Of a stretch of 64,000 nucleotides of DNA, positions 34,968 to 45,563 are shown in pieces; the first letter of the stretch is position 1, and every line of letters starts with the position of its first letter. Below the pieces are notes generated by a model, which was given only the letters and a program-made list of their open reading frames with translations, was not told where the DNA came from and ran no database searches. Origin of the DNA: Dryas octopetala (taxonomy: Eukaryota > Streptophyta > Magnoliopsida > Rosales > Rosaceae). The stretch covers positions 24,689,322 to 24,753,321 of the forward strand of contig OY992835.1 of assembly GCA_963921425.1 (NCBI GenBank), written 5' to 3'. Position numbers and translations under genes: made by a program.

Positions 34968-34975
34968 CTCTTAAG

Positions 34976-35320
34976 TATGCAACTGGCAATTGAGTAACTT
35001 TTTGTAGCTCCTTTGTATTCGAGCAACAATATTATTTAAATTTTTAATTAAAATTTACTATTTTTTATCTTTTTAAAACAATTAAAATATATATTAATTT
35101 TTTTCGTTTGAGCATTTCCTTGCATTATCTTTCCGCCACATTTGACCAACAACATATGGATTAACTATCAGTTTAGTGTAAATTGTTTATAAATCAATTC
35201 CTAGCAAAATTTTGTTAGAGGTTTATTCCATATATTCTAATTTAGTTGGCTAATATTATGGCATTTATAAAATATTTTGCCCTTAAAGATTTTAACAGAG
35301 ACATCTTAATAAAGTATTTT
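34976..35320. other. AT-rich intergenic, no gene seen
   Basis: No recognisable coding, repeat or regulatory feature between the hAT element and the LSF1-upstream fragment. Confidence 0.5.
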
Positions 35321-35945
35321 GCCACGTCGGATGAGTATGAAAAGCTTTTAGCCAATCACTGCCCGCCAAGGGTGATGAAGTTCACTCTCTAAGGGTAATA
35401 TTGTAATTTAGGATTGATGATGGGCCTGTGATGCTGTGAACATATATGTATTCCCGCGAGATATTTTTTTTTTTTTCTTTTTGGGGTTTAACCCGCGAGA
35501 TATTTTTTAGTGAATGTGAAATCTCCAACTCCAGGGCCTCTACTGTATAGCTTGTATCCATGTGATCAAATTAGGCTTGGGGCTTTGGTTTTTTTTTTTT
35601 TTTTTTTTTCCGTAAATTAAGCTTTGATTAGATTAGTGAGTGGACCACCAAACATGTAATGTGCCAATGTGGCATGAGACAAGCCTAATTGTGACAGCAC
35701 GTGAAGGATGAGATGATACTCTTTTTTCTTTTTAAGTTTTTAGCATGTTGGATGAGCATATGGCCATTCTACGTACTATGTTTGGTTTAGTAGAACAGAT
35801 ATGAAAAAATATAACCAAACAGACCATGAATTTGAGATTTGTTTATCGTGTTTGCAGGTACTTATGACTCTACTTATTAAGAACACTTATTTTTACACAT
35901 TAATTCTCAGTTTGATTCCTTTTATTTTAATATTATTTGATCAAA
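35321..35945. repeat. Third copy of LSF1 upstream region, interrupted
   Basis: 35321-35545 matches the LSF1-upstream DNA at 17640-17850 and 26410-26660 (GCCACGTCGGATGAGTATGA..., CCCGCGAGATATTTTTT). 35855-35945 matches the next part (26720-26800). The middle (35546-35854) is unrelated and includes a T-run near 35588-35610. Like block B, and unlike A, it keeps the GGGGTTTAACC segment between two GCGAGATATTTTTT repeats. No LSF1 coding sequence accompanies it. Confidence 0.85.
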
Positions 35946-36147
35946 ATTTTATGGGTGCCGCTATTCGGACTCAAATTTTTTATCAGTAATTCTAACACAC
36001 TTTTAAAATCTAACTAAAAAATTAAAAATTACAAAAATTTATTATTATACCCAATAAATTTATCCAAATTACCTTTACTAAAACCCAACACTACATATAT
36101 CCAACCTTTTCTACTTTCTATATCCAACATAAACACCCAACTTGATC

Positions 36148-36170
36148 TCCACCACCACCACCACCACCAA
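36148..36170. repeat. (CCA)n microsatellite
   Basis: A short run of CCA/ACC triplets immediately before the PPR fragment. Confidence 0.9.
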
Positions 36171-36640
36171 AACCAAAATTCATGGGTATATAATTAAGCT
36201 TGGGTATGATTACTCGTTCTCAGCAAATGCACTTGTTGACATGTATGCAAAATTTAGAAGTCTTGTAGATGCAATTTCAGTTTTTGAGAAAATTGCACAA
36301 CCCGATATTGTTTCCTGGAATATTGCTGTTATTGTTGGTTGTGTTCTTCACGAGTACCATGGTCGGGCTCTAAAATTGTTTGCGCAAGTGAAAGGGTCAT
36401 GAATATGTCCAAACTTGTTTACATTATCTAATGCACTTAAAGCTTGTGCCAGTATGGGGTTTAAGCAATTGGGTAGGCAGTTGCACTATGTCTTGATAAA
36501 GATGGATACACGTACAATCAGATTCCTTTGTCAAAGTTGGACTGATAGATATGTATTGCAAGTGAGAGATCATGGATGATGCAAGGGTGCTTTTTAATAT
36601 GATGCCAACACTAGTATTCAACCAGACTACCATAGGATCT
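36150..36640 (+). pseudogene. Pentatricopeptide-repeat (PLS-class) gene fragment
   Basis: The plus strand reads IHGYIIKLGYDYSFSANALV, DMYAKFRSLVDAISVFEKI, QPDIVSWNIAVIVGCVLHEY, then after a stop CPNLFTLSNALKACASMGF, LGRQLHYVLIKMDT and, shifted, MYCK and DDARVLFNMMP-like remnants. These are typical PLS-type PPR repeats of organelle RNA-editing proteins. Stops and frameshifts after about 36400 and the lack of both gene ends show a decayed fragment. It lies inside the element at 35951-36866. Confidence 0.85.
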
Positions 36641-37136
36641 CTTAGGGTTTTGTTAAAGAAGAGAGATGTGTAGAGATGTTGAAGAGATGAGTGGAGATGT
36701 TGGGTATATAGAGTTGTTAGGTATACTGATGGTATTGGGTATAGTTTAAGTTAATTATTTTTTAAAATTTTAAATTAAATGTTTGTGTTTAACAATCAAT
36801 TTACATTAGGATAAAATTAGAAATTAACATTTTATTAAATTATTGGGGCTACTGATAAAAAATGCTATTTTTTAAAAAAAATTAACATTAGTGCGCTACA
36901 GTGTTTTTTAAAAAAATCCTTTTTTTTTTTTTATATTTCAGTGCCAATTGATACATAAACAAAAAAAAAATTAAAATTCATAATTTAGGTATTTTTCATT
37001 CCATAAATATATTAAATAATAATCAACATAAAACACAAAAAATCAAGATGAGGCATCCATAATCTTTTGTGTTTTAATAATAAATATAATTGTTACTATC
37101 GAATAGTAACAATCACCAACAAAAGTTTAGAAGTTT

Positions 37137-37435
37137 ATGTTTAAACTTACATTGATAAGCAGTAACAACTATAACCTTACTTACATATTGTTATTGACAT
37201 GTAGTAACAATCATAGCCTCATTTACATATTGTTACTGTTTGTCGGTAACATCATAGCCCCACTTACATATTACTACTGCTTGTTAATAACAATCATAAC
37301 CCTACTTACATATTGTTACTGACAAGCAGTATTACTCATAGCTTCACTTACATATTGCTACTACTTGTTAGTAACAATTATAACTTCATTTACATATTAT
37401 TATAGTCTCACTTATATATTGTTACAAAACAAATT
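37137..37435. repeat. 42-bp minisatellite of imperfect palindromes, about six units
   Basis: Units of about 41-42 bp each contain TTACATATTGTTACTG, a short spacer, a CAGTAACAAT-like arm and CATAGCC. The two arms (ATTGTTACTG and CAGTAACAAT) are reverse complements, so every unit can form a hairpin. Units drift in sequence (TTACTACTGC, TAGTAACAATT). Related ATTGTTACTATCG...AGTAACAATC words lie just upstream (37090-37112). Confidence 0.85.
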
Positions 37436-37437
37436 GA

Positions 37438-38790
37438 TTAATCAAATCCACATCCACCTATTAGACCCACAAATAAACCTGTGTAACCAAACAGATCACC
37501 GGGGCCCTCAGATCCATGACCAACTAAGAAGCTTCCCATCATGACAGTAGAAGCTCCAAGGACCAAAGCCTTGACGATGTGTCCTGAATTGGAAATTCCA
37601 CCATCAACAATGATAGGCCCACCACTTTGTGAAGCAATAGATGCAACCTTGTAAACAGTAGTCGCCTGAAACATATTACTAAAACAAAAGAAATCAATCC
37701 ATCACTTGGAAAATGAACACTATAATAAATTAACTCATCCATGGTCCTTAATTGGTTCTTTCATTCCTGATTTGATAAGAAAGGTATTAGAGGCTGACTA
37801 GAAGTGAAACTGTCATATTCTCTTAAGCATGGCAGTAAGGCAAGTAGCACTTATAAGAAACATTTTAAAAAATAATAAAACTAAAGGGAGTGGAAAACAT
37901 CTGTTCATTTGATCTTTCAGAAACTTTCGTGATGAATCCACTCTTACTTTGTCAAATATATGCAAATATGAACCACATAACTAAACTTCCACCAAATTTC
38001 AAATTCCGTGCGAACTCAAATCTTTTTTCTTTTACCCTTTATCCCCCATATATTTTAGCTACTCACAGAATACATCCATTGCTTCTAGACTGCTAATAGA
38101 GTAGTAATTTCAACTGCACCTTTAATTCAAGTATTGAATCCATGAATTTTGTCATCACCAAACTTAACCGTCTTCTAGGTTATGGGGTATCCTCATTAAA
38201 GTATGAATATTCCCAAACTCTTTCTTTTTGGGTTAGATTATTCTTCTCTTAGACTAGAATTTCAAGCATTTATATACTCTCTCAACATTTCCCCTAGCAA
38301 CTCAAAGTTCCACTACTAAATTCAGAGAAGAACCCATAATTACTATAAACAGCAATCTAATGGACAATAGTCAACTCTATCAAATTACAGTTTTTAAAAA
38401 CAACCCAATTGGCAATTTGGAGAATTGAAATTAGAATCAGCAAGTACCATATAAGAAAGGCACTAGCTTTTTGTTTAGCAAACAAACGGATCCAATTCCA
38501 GAAACCCATCACGAAAATCACAAAATTATTAACCCAAAAACCAAAAATTTACTCCGACCACACCACGTAACAATTCAATATCAAAAGCTCAAGCTCAAGC
38601 TCAAACTCAAATAAGCTAGTTAAAGTTAATTGTCAAATATCAAACAAAAGCAGAAACTCTAACTTACCTCAAGAAGCTTCAATAGTGACGGCGCAGACCT
38701 CCTGAGTGGTACAAATGGACCTAGATCCCATTCCAACCCTCAACCCATCAACACCAGCCTTGCCAATCGGACACAAAACAGTAGCTCGAC
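37438..38790 (-). pseudogene. IMP dehydrogenase two-exon fragment
   Basis: The minus strand reads AGVDGLRVGMGSRSICTTQE then VCAV (38690-38765), with the catalytic-cysteine loop SICTT. After an intron with a GTAAGT donor comes [39 protein letters not shown] and VMMGSFLVG (37438-37665). IMPDH catalyses the first committed step of guanine nucleotide synthesis. The N-terminal barrel, CBS domains and C-terminus are missing. The first exon is joined upstream to unrelated sequence (38790-39091), and residues after CAV diverge (TIEAS instead of the usual GRGQ). A captured or transposed fragment. Confidence 0.85.
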
Positions 38791-39091
38791 GGTGGCAGCA
38801 AAGCCACTGAACCTGGCTGCTCCGAGATCGGCGTCGCAACGCCGTCCGAGCACCATCGCTCAACCTCTGAGCCCACGTGCGACGACACAGATCGAGGATG
38901 AGGGGTGGCTGGGCGTGAGTGAGGAGAGAGAAATGAGAGAGGGAGTAGGAGAAAGACGGAGAGAGAGAGACAGAGAATTGATGAAAAATTAAAAGTAGGC
39001 CGGAAGAGAATAAGGTGGTTCGGCTGGGAAATTCAATTAAATAGATGGGTGTAAGAGGGAATATGAGTCCAAAATTAGACTTTATAATCAA

Positions 39092-39341
39092 TTACTTTAT
39101 GTTTTTTTGTCTTTTTTTTGTCAGAGCCACCATTAAGTATTAACTCGTCAAAGTGGGCTTATTTACTTTGTTATATAGCCCAATGAAATTGGGCTTATGT
39201 GTTTTGTTACATTGGACTTAGTTGAAGTACAAGGCCCAAGCCCAATTTCACAGTCGGTTCAATGCTCATAGCATAGCAAACAGTACACTACCTTATTTCT
39301 TACTTACTGCCGTTGGCGCCGCCTTTTCTAAACGCAACTAG
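39092..39341. other. Spacer, no gene seen
   Basis: Between the IMPDH fragment and the MULE. Contains GGGCTTATTTACTTTGTTA/GGGCTTATGTGTTTTGTTA direct repeats near 39155-39215. No coding feature. Confidence 0.4.
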
Positions 39342-40288
39342 AAAGTCTAGGAGAAATTTGGAAAAATGGCCACTTTTTGAACCGGTAAAGACTTCTAACC
39401 CTCTTTTTCTTTTTTATAGAAAATTATAGGTTGAGAAAATACCCAAATACCCTTAACATTAAAAAACTTGCCAAAACCCTTAACCCATGAGCGTCTCTCA
39501 CTCTCTCCCATCTCACATCTCTCTCTTCCTCTCTTCTCAATTCCAGTTCTGTGATTTTGTCTCTCTCATCTCCCTCTCTTCTCTAGTCTGTATGTCTCTC
39601 TCTCCCATACCTCACCTCAATCTCTTCTCCACACTCACGACCCAGACCCGCCACACCATCAAGTTGCCGACCCAAGCCACAAGTCTCACCATCATCGTCT
39701 GCACGCACCGTCGTCTGCACTCATGTAAGTTTTTCAAAAAATTCTGATTTTTCCATTTTGTTTTTATGGAATTCAAATAATTTTGTTATTATTTTGGTTT
39801 GGGTGTTTGAGTTATGGAATATATGGCCTGTGAGGGGGGTTGATCAATTGTTCCATCGGTTTAAGAATGATTGGAAGTCTGCATTGGGTTTTATCACACT
39901 TCTTCCAACCACAATAGGATCACTAAACCAATTGGGTAAATCTTGATTTTAGGTGGAGGTTGTTGTGTGGCTGTTTTAGGTGGAGGAGGTCGCACTGCTC
40001 ACATTCGCACTTGAGGTGGTTGAGGATGAACGATGGACATTGAGGAATGGGTCTATGACAAAGGAACAAGCTGAGACGAGGGAGGGTGAACTGAAGTGGG
40101 AGAAGGGGGAAATAAGTGAGGGAGGGAAAAGACGTTAGGGAGGGCTGAGAGAAGATGACACATAGACTGGTTTTGGCAGAGAGAAGATGAAGAGACTGTA
40201 GCTTTCTTGGTTTTGACAAGTTTTTTAATTTTAAGGGTATTTGGGTATTTTCTCTACCCATTTGGGTTAGTTTTTTATGAAAAAAAAG

Positions 40289-41532
40289 AGTGCTCCTATT
40301 TACACACCTTTTTTTTTTTTTTCTTTTTGCACACCCCTTATCACTTAATTAGTGATTTTACAGATTTATCACATTATGAAAAGACCCTAAAGCCCTCCCA
40401 ACACACTCTATCTTCTCTCTTCCTTCCCTCCCAACTGTGCCTTGCCCAGCCCTCTATCCCTTTCAGTCTCTGACTGCGACCACCCTACCCCAGCCCCGTC
40501 TCGTCAAGACCGGAGACTGAATACAACTGAATTGATAGGAAAGAAGTATAATACATAGCAATATAACCAAATCAAGTATTCGGCTAAAAAGGAAATCAAG
40601 TAAGGATAGAATCAATACATGAACTAAATCAAAGATAAAAACAGGGGGGCCACTGCAGATCTTGTTATTACCAGATTATTAATATGCAGCTCTATCAACA
40701 CCCAAAAACAAAAAAACCTTCATGCTTCCTGAAAGGTTTCAAATGTTTATAATAATGAAAATCTTAGGAACAATCAGCAATATGCATTAAAATATTGGCA
40801 CCGCCGCGCGCAGCACCTTCCAGCCACCGCGTGCAGCATCGTCGAAGCCACCCGTGCATAGCACTGTCGAAGCCACCTGCACGCAGCACCGTCGAAGCCA
40901 CCCTCGCGCAGCACCGTCGAAGCCACCTGCGTGCCCTTCTGCTCACACCACACCACCCCGTCAAGATCAGCCACCACCCCGCCCCCTCTCTCTCTCCTTC
41001 CCTCTCTCCACTCACCCAAGCAAACAGCCAAAAAATAAATAAAAAAATATTTGTAGCTGGTTCTAAAGTACAGTGCCGAACATTAATGAAACCATTCGGA
41101 AGTATTTCGTCGAACACTTTCAGTCATGTTCTGCTGGTGACTGTCGAATGAAGAGAAAAATTTCGGAAGTGCAGTGCCGAACGACCTGCGACATTAACAA
41201 TCCCTCACCCGAAAATTAAACCCTAAACTCTAAAAAACCTACACTCTAAATCATCTAAAATATACAAAAAATGTGTTAGGATGGGTGTTGGGGGTGAACC
41301 AAAGGACTTTTAATTTTTGGTGATGTTGGGGAGAGGAGAGAGAAAGATGGGCTGGGTATGTGTGTTTTTTATTTTTTTTTGGTCTGATGAGGTGTATTGG
41401 ATAAAATGAGGGTAATATAATAATTGGAAGGTGTCTTAAAAGAGAAATTTTAATTTTAGAAAAGAATAAGGGTGTGTAGGAAAAAAAATGCGTGCAAAAA
41501 GAAAAAAAAAAGGTGTGTAAATAGCAACACTT
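40289..41532. mobile_element. TIR element nested in the right TIR of the MULE
   Basis: Ends AGTGCTCCTATTTACACACC and GGTGTGTAAATAGCAACACT are inverted repeats continuing through a T-run to CTTTTTGCAC / GTGCAAAAAG. Insertion in an A-run hides the target duplication. It contains the 25-bp minisatellite and a decayed, unrecognised interior. No transposase. Confidence 0.8.
40832..40935. repeat. 25-bp GC-rich minisatellite, four units
   Basis: GTCGAAGCCACC occurs at 40841, 40866, 40891 and 40916, exactly 25 bp apart, with GCAGCACC-type spacers. A more diverged unit precedes it (about 40812). The period is not a multiple of three, so each unit shifts frame and a protein repeat is unlikely. It lies in the nested element. 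Confidence 0.92.
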
Positions 41533-41654
41533 AAAAAAAAAAAGGATTAAAAATCTTTAATGGGTTCAAAAAGTCATCATTTTTTCCAAATTTCTCAGAG
41601 TCTAGAAGTGAACTCAAAGTGCAAAACGGTGAGTTTTGGTGCTGCATTGTGGAG

Positions 41655-44600
41655 ATGTAGCCGTCGGAGCTTCCCGTCGCAACCGTGACTCAGCGCGACC
41701 AATGGATGGTAGAGAGTCAGGTCTTTCGGACTTGCAACCTCTTCGCCAGCGTTCCCCGCAACGCCCAATCCGTAATGTTAAAAAACAAAAAAAAATCCCC
41801 AATTCCACCCTCAACTCAATCATTCCTAGGGTTTCCTAATTCTAGTCGTTTGGTTGGTTCCAGAATTATAATGATTTTTCTTGTTTGGGTCTTGATTATA
41901 AAGGTTGGAACTTCAGCGTGACAATCACATTATCACATAGAGTACTAAACGAGAGGTCTCAGACAACTCCCTACCTCATTTTCCATTTTGGATGCCAAGT
42001 AAAGCTCTCTCTATCTCTCTCTGTCTCACACACCACATACCGACCTAAATTTGATGAGCTGAATTTATAGAACTGGTTTAAAGTTTTTATTTTTTTGTGA
42101 AATTTTCAAATGGGTGCATTTGTTTTGTCAGTCGACCCTGGGTTTGCTATTGGATTCTTCACTCATTGGGTTTACTAGGGGAGTCTGTTGATGCTCAACT
42201 GGAAAATAACACCATTGACTTCCTTAACCGTTGCCAGGTATGCACATAATCAATTGCAAGTTGTATGACAATCTCACATTGCTTAAATTGAAAATAATGA
42301 AAGGCCGGTGCTTTTGTTTGCTTGCAGGACCCAGATGGTGGATATGGTGGCGGACCTGGACAGGCAAGTAACTGGTCCCACTATCTGCCGAGGTGGCTTA
42401 GTCATTGTTGATGTATAATATTTGTTGAACCTCTGTTGGTGTTATTTGTGATAGCCTGAGTAGAACTGCTTTTGTCCAACCTTGAAGTTTGTTAGTTGCT
42501 TTCATTCGACACGAGACTTATTTAACATTATTTGCACCCTCTACTTTATCATGTATTCTTTTGCTTACAATAGTTAACTTGTTAACTGTTTTGTTCAGTT
42601 GCCACATCTTGCAACAACTTATGCTGCAGGCAATTCACTTGTAACTCTGGGTGGTCATGAAGCTCTTTAATCAATTAATAGGTGGTCAGTTTATGCTCCT
42701 AAACAAACTCATTCTCTTAGAACAGTGCAATTCCGAGCTTTTGGGAAGTGATTTGACATGATTCGTTTCTATTCAGAAGTAAATTGTACACGTTTCTGCG
42801 GCAAATGAAACACCCAAGCGGGGGCTTCAGGTTCGATACACATTAATTCTGGATTTTCTAGTTTGAAATTAGAAAGTACAATGGGATTTTCAGAACCTTT
42901 AGAATATTACTTTTACTATCATTAATTACTTTTGCTCAGGATGCATGATGCTGGAGAAATTGATGTCCGGGCATGCTACACTGCCATTTCTGTTAGTCTC
43001 TCTCTCTCTCTCTCTCTTTCTACACATACAGTCACATACATTTGTTCAGAACTGGAGATTACTGGTCTGCATGCCCATTTTTAATGCACATAAGAATTCT
43101 GTTCATTAGAATACTTTGCAGAACTACAATGTGAGATGCCTTCTTGGGTAACAAGAGTAGAGCATTTTGTCTCAAGTGGCTATTCATCCATTGTTAGACT
43201 ATTATTAGATCACAGGTTCACGTTGGAGGTCTGGCTGTATGGCTAAAGGCATTTCCAATTGTTCCTCACCTACTCCTATACTCCTTTTGAACTTGCTAAG
43301 GCTTGTGCTTGTACCATCCTTGTTGTCCTAAAATTGTTGTACGATCGGTATATTTGTTTATGATATTTATAGTTCTGTCCTTTATTTACAATGTTGTTAT
43401 ATGCTTGCTTAATTTTCATCATGGTAATTTTGCTCATGCTCACAGGTAGCAAGTATTTTGAACATTTTGGATGATGAACTGGTTCAGAATGTTGGAAGTT
43501 ACATTTTAAGGTTGTTTAGCAAGTCTTTAATTTTTAAATTTAGCTGAGTCGGAATATTTTTTATTTCTTTTTGGTTTTGAATTGACCCTTGTTCTAGGTG
43601 TAATTATGGTTTTCTTTTTCTTATAAAAGCCTTTGCTGCCCTTTATTAGTAACTTTCTTCTGTTTGCCTTCCATGACATTGAGTCATTGACTGAATTTTG
43701 TTCTCCTTGATATGAATTGGAATTAATATCACGGACAAATTAATTTTTATCCCTTTGCAGTTGTCAGACTTATGTAGGCGGAATTTCTGGGGAACCTGGT
43801 TCTGAAGCTCATGGTGGGTATGTTTCAGACTTATATCTGTTTAAAGATTGTAAATTTCAATTTGTATCAATGGTCTCTTTTCCTTGTTATGTGGATGAAG
43901 TATTAAGAGACTCTAGTTGGAGTGGAGAGCATGAGTTTAAAAGCCCTTGAGCATTAGCTTTTATATTACTAAGTAATAATGTGACATCAGATGTACGTAT
44001 TAAGAAATTGGCATATCTATGTTCATTTGACTTCCAATCTTTCCTCCACTCACATGCCAAATTTTTTGTCTGCCTGTTCTCCCTTTGGCAAATTACCTAA
44101 TCTGAAGATTGTACATGTGAAACAAAAGTTTACTATTGTCAAGTTCTTTGTGAACTTTTTGAGCAATGTATTCTGGCTTCCCTTTTCTTTTCCATCCATT
44201 CACCTGTCACAGAAATATATATGTGTGCTTGTTGTGTGCATTCCTTTGGCAAAGCCTTTAATAGATCCAGCAATTTTTTCTTCAGGTACACCTTTTGTGG
44301 GGTGGCAACAATGATTCTGATCAATGAGGTCAATCGTTTGGACTTGCCTAGACTAATTGTAAGATAGTTTGCATCTCTTTGCGTGATTGAGATTAAATAT
44401 TTCATTTTATAACTGCGTATAATTATGAGAGTCTATTCGAGTGTTTTTTAATATGCTTTTAGTCTGCCGTATTACTATTCACTGTAGCTTCCTTTTGCAA
44501 TGATTTCCATAAACGTCTTTTGTAAATTTCTTACAAATATAGTTTGCTATTGTATTGGGATTGGTTGGTATTTCGACAAGGGAGGGAGTGTGGATTTCAG

Positions 44601-45563
44601 GGGAGGACAAATAAATTGGTTGATGGTTGTTACTCCTTTTGGCAGGTGATTATCTACCTTTTTCTTTATCTTCTTAGGGATCCTTCTTAATCATAGTTGA
44701 ATTGATTATAATAAGTGAACAGGGAGGTGTTTTTGCGTTATTACAAAGAGTGTGTTCAATTGTTGACGAACAATTTGTGCTCCCGGATGCTGGAGGACAC
44801 TGCACTAAGGATAGCCCGCACACTTCTGCAGCATCTAGTATAGCTGAAGTGGGAAAAAGTTTTGAAGGCGCTTCATCTCAAGTTGATGAGACTCCCCATT
44901 CTAGGCAGGGAGGTAGGCTGACTTAGATGAGTTTGAAGACGTTTGGCCATGTATTTTTTACCAGAATAAAATTGCCTTTCAATACCCATATTTTTTTTGT
45001 TTAACTTTCTTATTTTATATGCCGTGAGGTTTATCTTATAATTTTTCCATTCTTTTATGCATGGCTGAATGTCCAGTGAATTTCAATGATATTGGTTATA
45101 CTCTTATCAAGAGGCGTGTAGGGAGCCACTTCTTTACGTCATAGCATTGCAGCAATACATAGTTTTATGTGCACAGGTTTGGCTTCCGAATACAACTTCA
45201 CACTCTGATAACTGGATGCTTGACTGCATGGGTTTTCAAATGAATATCTCATTTGCCTGATATTGCTGTAGAAATTAGAAATCTTACTTCCCAGGGGTTA
45301 ATGTTTCTAATTTGATTTGGTCGATGCAGGATGAGAAGGGTGGACTGAAAGACAAACCTGGGAAATCTAGAGACTTTTATCACACATGTTATTGTCTAAG
45401 TGGTCTTTCTGTATGTCAACATATGTGGTCAGATGATGAGTCTCCAGTGTTGCCAAGAGCAGTATTAGGTCCCTAATCCAATTTGTTAGAGCCAATTCAT
45501 CCCCTCTTCAATGTTGTCGTAGACCAGTATCATGAAGCACGGGAATTCTTTACAACACACTGA
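41655..45563 (+). pseudogene. ERA1: Protein farnesyltransferase subunit beta pseudogene, second copy with exon 1
   Basis: Same gene as at 1-3585, here with its 5' end. ATG at 41655 is followed at once by TAG (41658-41660), then the conserved VTQRDQWMVESQVF and NLFASVPRNAQSVML. After an insertion the frame resumes with LQRD at about 41915, again interrupted, then RGLRQL...SILDAN ending at 41998. Downstream it matches the first copy, with TAA at 42668-42670 and 45474-45476 and the frameshift near 45128. The stop at codon 2, two internal stops and frame breaks make it a clear pseudogene. The MULE at 39351-41596 ends only about 58 bp before the start codon, which probably displaced the promoter. 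Confidence 0.92.

Larger units (their letters stand above)
35951..36866. mobile_element. Non-autonomous element with GGGTGCCGCTATTCGG end carrying a PPR fragment
   Basis: The left end GGGTGCCGCTATTCGG continues to TTTTTTATCAGTAATTC. The inverted counterpart GGGGCTACTGATAAAAAA is at about 36844-36862, after which the outer bases are lost. A TATACCCAA motif occurs inside each end in inverted orientation. It is the same family as 10588-11420. Cargo: a PPR gene piece. A class such as MULE is possible, but no target duplication is visible. Confidence 0.6.
39351..41596. mobile_element. Mutator-like element with about 170-bp TIRs, interrupted by a nested element
   Basis: The left TIR starts GAGAAATTTGGAAAAATGG and continues to GAGAAAATACCCAAATACCC (39434-39453). 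The right TIR is its inverse but split: inner part 40214-40275, outer part 41535-41596, with another element between. Flanking 9-mers AAAGTCTAG (39342-39350) and AGAGTCTAG (41597-41605) differ at one base, fitting an older 9-bp Mutator target duplication. No transposase. The interior (39480-40200) has pyrimidine-rich open frames of unknown origin. It ends about 58 bp before the FTB start codon. Confidence 0.85.

Noticed and set aside
37137..37435. CRISPR-like spaced repeats
   Set aside because: Plant nuclear context, adjacent units without distinct spacers, no cas genes; it is a minisatellite.
40764..41151. Overlapping open frames with repeated His/Arg/Ser or Val/Ala/Ser peptides
   Set aside because: They arise from the 25-bp minisatellite, which leaves several frames open by composition.
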